64,000 nucleotides of DNA from Streptomyces sp. TSRI0107 (GTDB lineage Bacteria > Actinomycetota > Actinomycetes > Streptomycetales > Streptomycetaceae). Of this stretch, positions 1-9,957 are shown one piece after another; the first letter of the stretch is position 1; the number at the start of each line of letters is the position of its first letter. Both the position numbers and the translations under genes were made by a program. Below the pieces are notes generated by a model, which did not search any database, had not been told where the DNA came from, and saw only the letters and a list, made by a program, of their open reading frames with translations. The stretch is taken from positions 558,001 to 622,000 of the forward strand of contig NZ_LIVZ01000005.1 of assembly GCF_001905845.1 (NCBI RefSeq), in the 5' to 3' direction.

Positions 1-163
1 CCAGGGCCCGGGCACCGGCGTTGGGGTGGTAGCCCAGCTCCCGGATGCTCTGCTCGACCCGCTGCCGGGTGGTCGCGGAGATGGACCGCTTGCCGCTGAG
101 GACATAGCTCACCGTGCTCGCCGAGACTCCGGCGTGCTGGGCGACCTCGGCGAGGGTGACCAT
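1..163 (-). CDS. LacI-family transcriptional regulator, N-terminal part only
   Basis: The gene runs off the left edge; only the first 54 residues are visible. They form the LacI-type DNA-binding head: helix-turn-helix LAEVAQHAGVSASTVSYVL, then the hinge-side segment with ELGYHPNAGARAL. The start is ATG at 163. Family members repress sugar-utilisation genes and release DNA on binding a sugar, but the ligand domain is outside the window, so the ligand is unknown. Two copies of a GAAGCGCTTC palindrome lie just upstream, which fits autoregulation (inference). Confidence 0.9.
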   Translation of the reverse strand, partial: MVTLAEVAQHAGVSASTVSYVLSGKRSISATTRQRVEQSIRELGYHPNAGARAL

Positions 164-179
164 CCGCTCTCCAAGCTGT

Positions 180-195
180 GTGAAGCGCTTCGACA
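180..195. promoter_or_regulatory. Palindromic operator, copy 1 (LacI type)
   Basis: Core palindrome GAAGCGCTTC at 182-191, flanked by GT and GACA. It lies 19 nt upstream of the LacI-family start codon, so a bound repressor would block that gene. A central CG with A/T-containing arms is typical of LacI/GalR operators. Assignment to the adjacent repressor is inference. Confidence 0.65.
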
Positions 196-267
196 ACGCG
201 CAATGCGAACTACGGCGGGTGAGGGTGGTTCGACAGTAGCTCCAGCGGAGGTGGGTGTCCATAGGCT

Positions 268-283
268 GTCGAAGCGCTTCGAC
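268..283. promoter_or_regulatory. Palindromic operator, copy 2 (LacI type)
   Basis: Perfect 16-bp palindrome GTCGAAGCGCTTCGAC. It shares the core with the copy at 182-191, 89 bp away, and lies 35 bp upstream of the small rightward ORF. The spacing would allow one repressor to control both directions or to loop the DNA between the sites. Confidence 0.7.
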
Positions 284-318
284 TCCTTTCTCCCCGGCAA
301 CCTCTCCGTCCCCCCGCA

Positions 319-504
319 GTGAACAACAACCTCCGGGGCCGGGGCCACGGCCTGTGGCCGCACGCCGAGAAGGACGCCGACTGGCGGGACCAGCCCGCCG
401 ACGAGACCATGATCTGGCCGAGCCGCCGGGGCGGCGCGGTGTGGGACATCCACCAGGGCGACATCGGCTGGAAGGCCCACCGCTACTCGGTCGGCATCGA
501 CTGA
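319..504 (+). CDS. Small unknown protein (61 aa), possible gene remnant
   Basis: I do not recognise this product. All 61 sense codons from GTG 319 end in G or C, which is strong evidence for coding in this genome. The in-frame codons just upstream lose that bias, so coding seems to begin near 319. There is no clear ribosome-binding site, so the ORF is either leaderless or the 3' remnant of a larger gene. The product is tryptophan-rich (five Trp), has no signal peptide or membrane segment, and ends in ...AHRYSVGID. It sits directly behind a LacI-type operator. Confidence 0.5.
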   Translation: MNNNLRGRGHGLWPHAEKDADWRDQPADETMIWPSRRGGAVWDIHQGDIGWKAHRYSVGID

Positions 505-614
505 ACGGTCGCGCGCGGGGTGGTGCGACAGTCCGTTATCGGGTACATACGATCGCGTAGCACCCGTCGGTAACCAATTGGACCTTGATCCCGATTCGCG
601 GCGAGGTGAGCCTC

Positions 615-2552
615 ATGTCCGCCACCCCCACCACTCGACCCACCGTCACCGAACGTGAGGCCCGCCAGGTGGCGGAGGCGGCCCGGGAACAGCACTGGCG
701 CAAGCCCAGCTTCGCCAAGGAACTGTTCCTGGGCCGCTTCCGCCTCGACCTCATCCACCCCCACCCGCTCCCGGCCGACGAGGACGTCAGGCGCGGCGAG
801 GAGTTCCTGGCCCGGCTGCGCGACTTCTGCGAGACCCGCATCGACTCGGCCCGCATCGAACGCGAGGCCCGCATCCCCGACGACACCATCCAGGGCCTCA
901 AGGAACTCGGCGCCCTCGGTATGAAGATCGACCCCAAGTACGGCGGCCTGGGACTCACCCAGGTGTACTACAACAAGGCCCTCGCCCTGGCCGGTTCGGC
1001 CAGCCCGGCGGTCGGCGCCCTGCTGAGCGCCCATCAGTCGATCGGCGTACCGCAGCCGCTGAAACTCTTCGGCACGCCGGAGCAGAAGGAGACGTTCCTG
1101 CCGCGGTGCGCCCGCACCGACATCTCGGCGTTCCTGCTCACCGAGCCGGACGTCGGCTCCGACCCGGCCCGCCTCGCCACCACCGCCGTACCCGACGGGG
1201 ACGAGTACGTCCTCGACGGGGTGAAGCTGTGGACCACCAACGGCGTGGTCGCCGACCTGCTCGTGGTGATGGCCCGGGTGCCGAGGTCCGAGGGCCACCA
1301 GGGCGGCATCACCGCGTTCGTCGTCGAGACCGCCTCGCCGGGCGTCACCGTCGAGAACCGCAACGCCTTCATGGGCCTGCGCGGCCTCGAGAACGGCGTC
1401 ACCCGCTTCCAGGGCGTACGCGTCCCCGCCGCCAACCGCATCGGCCCCGAAGGCGCGGGCCTGCGGATCGCCCTGACCACCCTGAACACCGGCCGCCTCT
1501 CGCTGCCCGCGATGTGCGTCGGCGCCGGCAAGTGGTGCCTGAAGATCGCCCGCGAGTGGTCCGCGGTCCGCGAGCAGTGGGGCAAGCCCGTCGCCCTGCA
1601 CGAGGCCGTCGGCTCGAAGATCGCGTTCATCGCGGCCACCACCTTCGCCCTGGAGGCCGTGGTCGACCTGTCCTCCCAGATGGCCGACGAGGACCGCAAC
1701 GACATCCGCATCGAGGCCGCCCTCGCCAAGCTGTACGGCTCCGAGACCGCCTGTCTCATGGCCGACGAACTCGTCCAGATCCGCGGCGGCCGGGGCTTCG
1801 AGACCGCCGAGTCGCTCAAGGCACGCGGCGAGCGCGCGGTTCCGGCCGAGCAGATGCTGCGCGACCTGCGCATCAACCGCATCTTCGAGGGCTCCACCGA
1901 GATCATGCACCTGCTGATCGCCCGCGAGGCGGTCGACGCCCACCTCTCCGTCGCCGGCGACCTCATCGACCCCGACAAGTCCCTCTCCGACAAGGCGAAG
2001 GCGGGCGCCAACGCGGGCGTCTTCTACGCCAAGTGGCTGCCCAAGCTGATCGCCGGCCCCGGCCAGCTGCCCCGCTCCTACGCCGAGTTCCAGCACGGCG
2101 CCGACCTCGCCCCGCATCTGCGCTACGTCGAACGCACCTCCCGCAAGCTCGCCCGCTCCACCTTCTACGCCATGTCCCGCTGGCAGGGCCGGATGGAGAC
2201 CAAGCAGGGCTTCCTCGGCCGGATCGTCGACATCGGCGCCGAACTGTTCGCGATGAGCGCCGCCTGTGTGCGCGCGGAACTCCTGCGCAGCCAGGGCGAC
2301 CACGGCCGCGAGGCCTACCAGCTGGCCGACGCCTTCTGCCGCCAGGCCCGCGTCCGCGTCGACGCCCTCTTCGCCCGTCTGTGGAACAACACGGACGACC
2401 TGGACAACAAGCTGGTCAAGAACGTCCTGGCGGGCAGCTACGAGTGGCTGGAGGCGGGCATCGTCGACCCCTCCGACGACGGCCCCTGGATCGCCGACAC
2501 CCACGCACCCGACACCCCCCGCCCCGACGTCCGCCGCACCATCCCCGAGTGA
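615..2552 (+). CDS. Acyl-CoA dehydrogenase, long form (645 aa)
   Basis: FAD-dependent dehydrogenase that would introduce the alpha-beta double bond in acyl-CoA during fatty-acid oxidation. The N-terminal helical domain is followed by the middle-domain signature AFLLTEPDVGSDPA and the loop KLWTTNG. The C-terminal helical domain has QIRGGRGFE and the FEGSTEIMHLLIAREAV segment. It is about 200 residues longer than short-chain members; the extra C-terminal helical region is typical of long/very-long-chain types. ATG 615 is preferred over the upstream in-frame TTG at 585 because GAGGTGAG lies just before it. The substrate cannot be told from sequence. It stands alone, 64 nt before dxr. Confidence 0.9.
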   Translation: MSATPTTRPTVTEREARQVAEAAREQHWRKPSFAKELFLGRFRLDLIHPHPLPADEDVRRGEEFLARLRDFCETRIDSARIEREARIPDDTIQGLKELGALGMKIDPKYGGLGLTQVYYNKALALAGSASPAVGALLSAHQSIGVPQPLKLFGTPEQKETFLPRCARTDISAFLLTEPDVGSDPARLATTAVPDGDEYVLDGVKLWTTNGVVADLLVVMARVPRSEGHQGGITAFVVETASPGVTVENRNAFMGLRGLENGVTRFQGVRVPAANRIGPEGAGLRIALTTLNTGRLSLPAMCVGAGKWCLKIAREWSAVREQWGKPVALHEAVGSKIAFIAATTFALEAVVDLSSQMADEDRNDIRIEAALAKLYGSETACLMADELVQIRGGRGFETAESLKARGERAVPAEQMLRDLRINRIFEGSTEIMHLLIAREAVDAHLSVAGDLIDPDKSLSDKAKAGANAGVFYAKWLPKLIAGPGQLPRSYAEFQHGADLAPHLRYVERTSRKLARSTFYAMSRWQGRMETKQGFLGRIVDIGAELFAMSAACVRAELLRSQGDHGREAYQLADAFCRQARVRVDALFARLWNNTDDLDNKLVKNVLAGSYEWLEAGIVDPSDDGPWIADTHAPDTPRPDVRRTIPE

Positions 2553-2616
2553 CCGGCGACACCCACCCGAGGGACGTGCTGTCCTGGCGTCCTCCGCTTG
2601 CGGCAACAATGGAGGA

Positions 2617-3879
2617 ATGAGCGACAGTCCAAGTCCAGCCCCACTCGCCGACCCGCACCTCGTCTACGACCCGGTGACGGCCGACGGACCGAAGGACGTG
2701 GTGATCCTCGGCTCCACCGGGTCGATCGGCACCCAGGCCATCGACCTCGTGCTGCGCAACCCGGACCGGTTCCGGGTCACCGGGCTCTCCGCCAACGGCG
2801 GCCGGGTCGCCCTGCTCGCCGAGCAGGCCCGCCGGCTGCGGGTGCGGGCCGTCGCGGTCGCCCGCGAGGACGTCGTACCGGCGCTGCGCGAGGCCCTGAG
2901 CGCCGAGTACGGCCCCGGGGAGCCGCTGCCCGAGATCCTGGCCGGACCGGAGGCCGCCACCCACCTGGCCGCCTCCGACTGCCACACCGTGCTGAACGGC
3001 ATCACCGGGTCCATCGGCCTCGCCCCGACCCTCGCCGCCCTGGAGGCGGGCCGCACCCTCGCGCTCGCCAACAAGGAGTCGCTCATCGTCGGCGGCCCGC
3101 TGGTCAAGGCGCTCGCCAAGCCCGGCCAGATCATCCCGGTCGACTCCGAGCACGCCGCCCTCTTCCAGGCCCTCGCCGCCGGCACCCGGGCGGATGTGCG
3201 CAAGCTCGTCGTCACGGCCTCCGGCGGTCCCTTCCGCGGCCGCACCAAGGCCGAGCTGGCCGCCGTCACCGTCGAGGACGCCCTCGCCCACCCCACCTGG
3301 GCCATGGGCCCGGTGATCACCATCAACTCCGCGACCCTCGTCAACAAGGGCCTGGAGGTCATCGAGGCGCACCTCCTCTACGACATTCCCTTCGACCGCA
3401 TTGAGGTCGTCGTGCACCCGCAGTCGTATGTTCACTCGATGGTGGAGTTCACGGACGGATCGACGCTGGCCCAGGCGACGCCCCCCGACATGCGGGGGCC
3501 GATCGCCATCGGTCTCGGCTGGCCGGAGCGCGTCCCGGACGCGGCCCCGGCCTTCGACTGGAGCAAGGCCTCGACCTGGGAATTCTTCCCGCTCGACAAC
3601 GAGGCCTTCCCCTCCGTGAACCTCGCCCGGCACGTCGGTGAGCTCGCGGGCACCGCCCCGGCGGTGTTCAATGCGGCCAACGAGGAGTGCGTGGAGGCGT
3701 TCCGCGGCGGCGCACTGCCGTTCAACGGGATCATCGAGACCGTGACCCGGGTCGTCGAGGAGCACGGCACCCCGCGCACGGGAACCTCGCTCACCGTCGC
3801 GGACGTCCTCGAAGCGGAGACCTGGGCGCGGACCCGGGCCCGGGAACTGACGGCGATGACGGCGGAGGTCCGTGCATGA
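2617..3879 (+). CDS. dxr: 1-deoxy-D-xylulose 5-phosphate reductoisomerase
   Basis: Second enzyme of the MEP isoprenoid pathway; converts DXP to MEP with NADPH. Visible motifs are the dinucleotide-binding ILGSTGSIGTQAID, ALANKESLIVGG, the metal/substrate segment VDSEHAALFQ, the loop SGGPFRG, NSATLVNKGLEVIEAH and HPQSYVHSMVEF. At 420 residues it is slightly longer than usual because of an N-terminal extension of about 25 residues. GGAGGA abuts ATG 2617, an unusually short spacing, so a GTG about 58 nt downstream is an alternative start. It overlaps the next gene by 4 nt (ATGA), so the two are probably co-translated. Confidence 0.97.
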   Translation: MSDSPSPAPLADPHLVYDPVTADGPKDVVILGSTGSIGTQAIDLVLRNPDRFRVTGLSANGGRVALLAEQARRLRVRAVAVAREDVVPALREALSAEYGPGEPLPEILAGPEAATHLAASDCHTVLNGITGSIGLAPTLAALEAGRTLALANKESLIVGGPLVKALAKPGQIIPVDSEHAALFQALAAGTRADVRKLVVTASGGPFRGRTKAELAAVTVEDALAHPTWAMGPVITINSATLVNKGLEVIEAHLLYDIPFDRIEVVVHPQSYVHSMVEFTDGSTLAQATPPDMRGPIAIGLGWPERVPDAAPAFDWSKASTWEFFPLDNEAFPSVNLARHVGELAGTAPAVFNAANEECVEAFRGGALPFNGIIETVTRVVEEHGTPRTGTSLTVADVLEAETWARTRARELTAMTAEVRA

Positions 3880-5180
3880 CGACCCTGATGATGATCCTCG
3901 GCATAGTCGTCTTCGCGGTCGGCCTGCTGATCTCCATCGCCTGGCACGAGCTGGGGCATCTGTCCACGGCCAAGATGTTCGGCATCCGCGTGCCGCAGTA
4001 CATGGTCGGCTTCGGCCCGACCATCTGGTCGCGCAAGAAGGGCGAGACCGAGTACGGCGTCAAGGCCATCCCGTTCGGCGGCTACATCCGCATGATCGGC
4101 ATGTTCCCGCCGGGCCCCGACGGCAAGCTGGAGGCCCGCTCCACCTCCCCGTGGCGCGGCATGATCGAGGACGCCCGCTCCGCCGCCTTCGAGGAGCTGA
4201 AGCCGGGCGACGAGACCCGCCTCTTCTACACCCGCAAGCCGTGGAAACGGGTCATCGTGATGTTCGCGGGCCCGTTCATGAACCTGGTGCTGGCCGTCGC
4301 GCTGTTCCTCGTCGTCCTCATGGGCTTCGGCGTCACCCAGCAGACCACCACGGTCAGCGAGGTCCAGAAGTGCGTGGTCCCGCAGAGCCAGGCCCGCGAC
4401 ACCTGCAAGAAGTCCGACCCCGACTCCCCGGCCGCCGCCGCGGGCCTGCGCGCGGGCGACAAGATCGTCGCGTTCGACGGCGTCCGCACCGACAACTGGA
4501 ACCGGCTCTCCGACCTGATCCGCTCCCACCCCGGCGAGAAGGTCGCGATCGTCGTCGACCGCAAGGGCGAGGAAGTCACCCTGCACGCCACGATCGCCAC
4601 CAACCAGGTCGCCAAGAAGGACGGCAGCGGCCAGATCGTCGAGGGCGAGTACGTCACCGCCGGCTTCCTCGGCTTCAGCGCCGCCACCGGCGTGGTCAAA
4701 CAGGACTTCGGGGACTCCGTGACCTGGATGGGCGACCGGGTCGGCGAGGCCGTCGACTCCCTCGCCGCCCTGCCCGGCAAGATCCCCGCCCTGTGGAACG
4801 CGGCCTTCGACGGCGCCCCCCGCGAGCCCGACTCCCCGATGGGCGTGGTCGGCGCGGCCCGCGTCGGCGGCGAGATCTTCACCCTGGACATCCCCCCGAC
4901 CCAGCAACTGGCGATGGCCCTGATGCTGGTCGCGGGCTTCAACCTGTCCCTGTTCCTGTTCAACATGCTCCCGCTGCTCCCGCTCGACGGCGGGCACATC
5001 GCGGGCGCCCTGTGGGAGTCGCTGCGCCGCAACACCGCCCGGCTGCTGCGCCGCCCCGACCCCGGCCCGTTCGACGTGGCGAAGCTGATGCCGGTGGCCT
5101 ACGTGGTGGCCGGGATCTTCGTCTGCTTCACCATCCTGGTACTGATCGCGGACGTCGTTAACCCGGTCAGAATCTCCTAG
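3876..5180 (+). CDS. Site-2 intramembrane zinc metalloprotease with PDZ domain (RseP/Rip1 family)
   Basis: Membrane protease that cleaves anti-sigma factors or similar substrates within the membrane. The first membrane helix carries the zinc motif HELGH (ISIAWHELGHLSTAKMF). A central PDZ domain covers about residues 180-270 (SPAAAAGLRAGDKIVAFDG). The third zinc ligand region is MLPLLPLDGGHIAGAL near residue 370, followed by a last membrane helix. At 434 residues the length is normal. Its ATG overlaps the dxr stop, and ispG follows after a 171-nt gap. Lying between two MEP-pathway genes is the usual actinobacterial arrangement. Confidence 0.95.
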   Translation: MTTLMMILGIVVFAVGLLISIAWHELGHLSTAKMFGIRVPQYMVGFGPTIWSRKKGETEYGVKAIPFGGYIRMIGMFPPGPDGKLEARSTSPWRGMIEDARSAAFEELKPGDETRLFYTRKPWKRVIVMFAGPFMNLVLAVALFLVVLMGFGVTQQTTTVSEVQKCVVPQSQARDTCKKSDPDSPAAAAGLRAGDKIVAFDGVRTDNWNRLSDLIRSHPGEKVAIVVDRKGEEVTLHATIATNQVAKKDGSGQIVEGEYVTAGFLGFSAATGVVKQDFGDSVTWMGDRVGEAVDSLAALPGKIPALWNAAFDGAPREPDSPMGVVGAARVGGEIFTLDIPPTQQLAMALMLVAGFNLSLFLFNMLPLLPLDGGHIAGALWESLRRNTARLLRRPDPGPFDVAKLMPVAYVVAGIFVCFTILVLIADVVNPVRIS

Positions 5181-5197
5181 CCACGCGGCGTTCCCGA

Positions 5198-5224
5198 CGG
5201 CCCGGCGCGTTCACCGCCGGGCCG
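5198..5224 (+). terminator. Hairpin terminator after the protease gene
   Basis: Perfect 10-bp arms CGGCCCGGCG / CGCCGGGCCG (5198-5207, 5215-5224) with a 7-nt loop, 17 nt after the stop codon. It has no U-tract, as is usual in Streptomyces. It separates dxr-protease from ispG. Confidence 0.6.
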
Positions 5225-5351
5225 CCGCCCCCATCGGGTGGTTTACGGGTGTGATGTGCTCGGGCCATGGCCCGTGCCGTAATCTCGAAGCCTGGAGCCC
5301 GCCGCTGAACGGGACCGGGACCTTGATCCACGACTTGGGGTTGCACAGCAG

Positions 5352-6509
<1,158 letters not shown>

Positions 6510-6517
6510 GCAACGCC

Positions 6518-6563
6518 CTGAAGGGGCGCGGGGAACGGCGCGATCAGCCACAGCGGACGGTCA
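6518..6563. repeat. Dispersed intergenic repeat, copy 1 (GGGGCGCGGGGAAC type)
   Basis: Begins CTGAAGGGGCGCGGGGAAC eight bases after the ispG stop and continues with CGCGATCAGCCAC. The same core recurs in the window at 17375-17391. I recognise it as a short intergenic repeat that is common behind Streptomyces genes. Function unknown. Confidence 0.6.
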
Positions 6564-6676
6564 GCCGCGCACGGACAGGACCTGCCGAGTCAGTGGGCGG
6601 ACCTCACGAAAGGACGCCGCTCAGCTTCCGCGGGTACAGTGCGGAGACCAGCAGCTGACCCCGGAGGGCCCCGCAC

Positions 6677-7525
6677 GTGCTCACCCAGACGACCTCCCGG
6701 GTCCTCGAACCGAGCGACCTGGACGCCGCGCTCGCGGTCCTGCACCGCGAGCCGGTCAACAACGCCTTCGTGACCTCCCGGGTCGAGGTCGCCGGCCTCG
6801 ACCCGTGGCGCCTCGGCGGCGAGATGTGGGGCTGGTACGAGGACGGCATGCTCACGTCGCTGTGCTACGCGGGCGCCAACCTCGTCCCCATCTGCGCCAC
6901 CGACCGTGCCGTGCGCGCCTTCGCCGACCGCGCCCGCCGGGGCGGCCGCCGCTGCTCCTCCATCGTCGGACCCGCCGGACCCACCGCCCAGCTGTGGCGG
7001 CTGCTGGAACCGCACTGGGGCCCGGCCCGCGAGGTCCGCGCCCACCAGCCGCTCATGATCACCGACCGCATGCCGGCCGGCATAGCCCCCGACCCGTACG
7101 TCCGTCGCGTCCGCAAGGACGAGATGGAGACGATCATGCCGGCGTGCGTGGCCATGTTCACCGAGGAGGTCGGCGTCTCCCCGATAGCCGGCGACGGCGG
7201 CCTGCTCTACCAGGCACGCGTCGCCGAACTCGTCGGATCCGGCCGCTCCTTCGCCCGCCTCGACGAGCGCGGCAAGGTCGTCTTCAAGGCGGAGATCGGC
7301 GCGGCGACCCCCCAGGCCTGCCAGATCCAGGGCGTGTGGGTGGCCCCCGAGTACCGGGGGCGAGGCCTCGCGGCCCCCGGCATGGCGGCGGTCCTGCGCT
7401 ACGCCCTCGCCGACGTCGCCCCCGTGGTCAGCCTGTACGTCAACGACTTCAACACGGCGGCACGGCGGACGTATCACCGGGTGGGTTTCCAGGAGGTCGG
7501 CGCTTTCATGAGCGTGCTCTTCTGA
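6677..7525 (+). CDS. GNAT-fold N-acetyltransferase with DUF4081 domain
   Basis: About 282 residues. The N-terminal half (LEPSDLDAALAVLHREPVNN, WGWYEDGMLTSLCY) is the DUF4081 type. The C-terminal half is a GNAT domain with the acetyl-CoA loop VWVAPEYRGRGLAAPGMAAV and the closing strand LYVNDFNTAARRTYHRVGF. It would acetylate a small molecule or protein with acetyl-CoA; the substrate is unknown. The start is GTG 6677, preceded by CCGGAGGG. It follows ispG after a 167-nt gap holding a repeat, and another acetyltransferase gene lies 47 nt downstream. Confidence 0.88.
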   Translation: MLTQTTSRVLEPSDLDAALAVLHREPVNNAFVTSRVEVAGLDPWRLGGEMWGWYEDGMLTSLCYAGANLVPICATDRAVRAFADRARRGGRRCSSIVGPAGPTAQLWRLLEPHWGPAREVRAHQPLMITDRMPAGIAPDPYVRRVRKDEMETIMPACVAMFTEEVGVSPIAGDGGLLYQARVAELVGSGRSFARLDERGKVVFKAEIGAATPQACQIQGVWVAPEYRGRGLAAPGMAAVLRYALADVAPVVSLYVNDFNTAARRTYHRVGFQEVGAFMSVLF

Positions 7526-7572
7526 GACGGCGCGCTGTTCTGACCCGCCCCCGCCCGCTGTAGGCTCGCGCC

Positions 7573-8112
7573 ATGCTTCGCGACATCACGATCGCCGCCC
7601 TCGACCTCCCCGCCCACGTCGACGAAGCGCTGGCCGTCCAAGCCCTGGCCTTCGGTCTCGGCCCGGACGAAGTCGCCGTACGCCGCCAGATCGTGCTGCG
7701 CCACATGAACTACCCGGGCGCCCGCGCCCTCGGCGCCACCACCTCCGACGGCCTCCTCGCCGGATTCGTCTACGGCATGCCCAACAGCCGCACCCACTGG
7801 TGGTCGACCGTCGTGGAGCCCTACCTGCGGGCCCAGGGCAACGACGGCTGGCTCGACGACTCCTTCGTCATCACCGAGCTGCACGTCCACCCGCGCCACC
7901 AGAACCGCGGCATCGGCCGCGCGCTGATCACCACGATCACCGACAGCGCCACCGAACCCCGCTCGATCCTCTCCGCGATCGACACCGACAGCCCGGCCCG
8001 CGGCCTCTACCACTCCCTCGGCTACCAGGACCTGGCCCGCCGCGTCGTCTTCCCCAGCGCGCCCCGGCCGTACGCCGTGATGGGCGCCCCGCTCCCGCTG
8101 CGCCGCCGTTAA
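7573..8112 (+). CDS. GNAT-family N-acetyltransferase (179 aa)
   Basis: Single GNAT domain. The acetyl-CoA binding region reads LHVHPRHQNRGIGRALITTI, matching the R/Q-x-x-G-x-G/A pattern, and the C-terminal strand is SPARGLYHSLGYQDL. The substrate is unknown. The start is ATG 7573, in a purine-poor leader. It lies 47 nt downstream of another GNAT gene and 73 nt upstream of proS, and may be cotranscribed with the former. Confidence 0.87.
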   Translation: MLRDITIAALDLPAHVDEALAVQALAFGLGPDEVAVRRQIVLRHMNYPGARALGATTSDGLLAGFVYGMPNSRTHWWSTVVEPYLRAQGNDGWLDDSFVITELHVHPRHQNRGIGRALITTITDSATEPRSILSAIDTDSPARGLYHSLGYQDLARRVVFPSAPRPYAVMGAPLPLRRR

Positions 8113-8185
8113 CCGATTTCCACCGTCCAGTCCCGCCCGGCTAACCTCCTAGCACCACCCTTACCGCAGCAGGAGTACGAGAACC

Positions 8186-9892
8186 ATGGCCAACGCACCG
8201 GTCCAGCGCATGTCCCAGTTGATGGCGAAGACCCTGCGCGACGACCCGGCGGACGCCGAGGTCCTCAGCCACAAGCTGCTCGTCCGCGCCGGTTACGTCC
8301 GCCGGACCGCCGCGGGCGTGTGGACCTGGCTGCCGCTCGGCAAGAAGGTCCTCGCCAACGTGGAGCGCATCGTCCGCGAGGAGATGGACGCCATCGGCGC
8401 CCAGGAGGTGCTGCTGCCCGCCCTGCTGCCCCGCGAGCCGTACGAGGCCACCGGCCGCTGGAACGAGTACGGCGCCGAACTCTTCCGCCTCCAGGACCGC
8501 AAGGGCGGCGACTACCTCCTCGGCCCGACCCACGAGGAGATCTTCACCCTGCTGGTGAAGGACCAGGCGTCCTCCTACAAGGACCTGCCGGTGATCCTCT
8601 ACCAGATCCAGACCAAGTTCCGGGACGAGGCCCGCCCCCGCGCCGGCATCCTGCGCGGCCGCGAGTTCCTGATGAAGGACTCGTACTCCTTCGACCTGGA
8701 GGACGAGGGCCTCGCCCAGTCCTACGCCCTGCACCGCCAGGCGTACCAGAAGGTCTTCCAGCGGCTCGGCCTCGACTACCGCATCTGCGCCGCCACCGCC
8801 GGCGCCATGGGCGGCTCCAAGTCCGAGGAGTTCCTGGCCCCCGCCGAGGCCGGCGAGGACACCTTCGCGGACTGCCCGAACTGCGACTTCGCCGCCAACA
8901 CCGAGGCGATCACCTACGAGCTGAAGCCGGCCGACGCCTCCGGCGTCCCCGCCGCCGAGGACATCCCCACCCCGGACACCCCGACCATCGAGACCCTGGC
9001 CGCCTCCCTCGGCGTCCCGGCCTCCGCCACCCTGAAGAACCTCCTGGTGAAGGTCGACGGCGAGATCGTCGCCGTCGGCGTGCCCGGCGACCGCGAGGTC
9101 GACATGGGCAAGGTCGAGGCGCACTTCGCCCCGGCGGTCGTCGAGATGGTCACCGAGGCGGACTTCGCGACCCGCCCCGACCTGGTCCGCGGCTACGTCG
9201 GCCCGCGGGGCCTGGACAAGGTCAAGTACGTCGCCGACCCGCGCGTGGCCCCCGGCACGGCCTGGATCACCGGCGCCAACAAGGCGAACACCCACACCAA
9301 GAACGTGGTCGCCGGCCGCGACTTCGAGGTCGACGAGTACGTCGACGTCGTCGTGGTGCAGGACGGCGACCCCTGCCCGAAGTGCGGCACCGGCCTCAAG
9401 CTGGACCGCGCCATCGAGATCGGCCACATCTTCCAGCTGGGCCGCAAGTACACCGACGCCCTCAAGCTGGACGTCCTCGGCCAGAACGGCAAGCCGGTCC
9501 GCGTGACCATGGGCTCCTACGGCATCGGCGTCTCCCGCGCGGTCGCCGCGCTCGCCGAGCAGACCGCCGACGACAAGGGCCTGTGCTGGCCCGCCGAGGT
9601 CGCCCCGGCCGACGTCCACGTCGTCGCGGCCGGCAAGGCCCTCCAGACCGAACTGGCCCTGGAGGTCTCCGACAAGCTGGCGGCGGCCGGAGTGCGCGTC
9701 CTGGTGGACGACCGCGCGGGCGTCTCCCCGGGCGTGAAGTTCACCGACTCGGAACTGATCGGCGTACCGAAGATCCTCGTCGCGGGCCGCCGGGCCGGCG
9801 AGGGCGTGGTCGAGCTCAAGGACCGCCGTACGGGCGAGCGCGAGGAGCTGCCGGTCGACGAGGCGATCGCCCGCCTGACGGCCGCTTCCTGA
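8186..9892 (+). CDS. proS: Prolyl-tRNA synthetase, bacterial type with editing domain
   Basis: Class II synthetase that charges tRNA(Pro). Motif 2/ATP-site segments LGPTHEEIFT and KFRDEARPRAGILRGREF are present, motif 3 is GSYGIGVSRAVAALAEQ, and the C-terminal anticodon-binding domain has DRAGVSPGVKFTDSELIG. The long insertion between motifs 2 and 3 (about residues 220-400, with LGVPASATLKNLLVKVDGE) is the Ala-tRNA(Pro) editing domain. At 568 residues it has the expected bacterial length. The start is ATG 8186, preceded by CAGGAG. It is followed by a bidirectional terminator and a convergent gene. Confidence 0.98.
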   Translation: MANAPVQRMSQLMAKTLRDDPADAEVLSHKLLVRAGYVRRTAAGVWTWLPLGKKVLANVERIVREEMDAIGAQEVLLPALLPREPYEATGRWNEYGAELFRLQDRKGGDYLLGPTHEEIFTLLVKDQASSYKDLPVILYQIQTKFRDEARPRAGILRGREFLMKDSYSFDLEDEGLAQSYALHRQAYQKVFQRLGLDYRICAATAGAMGGSKSEEFLAPAEAGEDTFADCPNCDFAANTEAITYELKPADASGVPAAEDIPTPDTPTIETLAASLGVPASATLKNLLVKVDGEIVAVGVPGDREVDMGKVEAHFAPAVVEMVTEADFATRPDLVRGYVGPRGLDKVKYVADPRVAPGTAWITGANKANTHTKNVVAGRDFEVDEYVDVVVVQDGDPCPKCGTGLKLDRAIEIGHIFQLGRKYTDALKLDVLGQNGKPVRVTMGSYGIGVSRAVAALAEQTADDKGLCWPAEVAPADVHVVAAGKALQTELALEVSDKLAAAGVRVLVDDRAGVSPGVKFTDSELIGVPKILVAGRRAGEGVVELKDRRTGEREELPVDEAIARLTAAS

Positions 9893-9906
9893 CACCTTTG
9901 AACGCG

Positions 9907-9939
9907 GACGCCCGGGTGACGGACGGTCACCCGGGCGTC
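9907..9939. terminator. Bidirectional hairpin terminator between convergent genes
   Basis: Perfect 14-bp arms GACGCCCGGGTGAC / GTCACCCGGGCGTC (9907-9920, 9926-9939) with a 5-nt loop. It lies between the proS stop and the stop of the minus-strand kinase-like gene. Confidence 0.8.
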
Positions 9940-9957
9940 GCCGTCACCCCCGGGGGC

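Noticed and set aside
483..2609. Very long open frame on the minus strand opposite the acyl-CoA dehydrogenase
   Set aside because: Shadow of GC-rich third positions; no recognisable domains, and the plus-strand gene explains the codon bias. The same holds for other long antisense frames opposite proS, the STAND-like gene, infB, pnp and the ParA-type gene.
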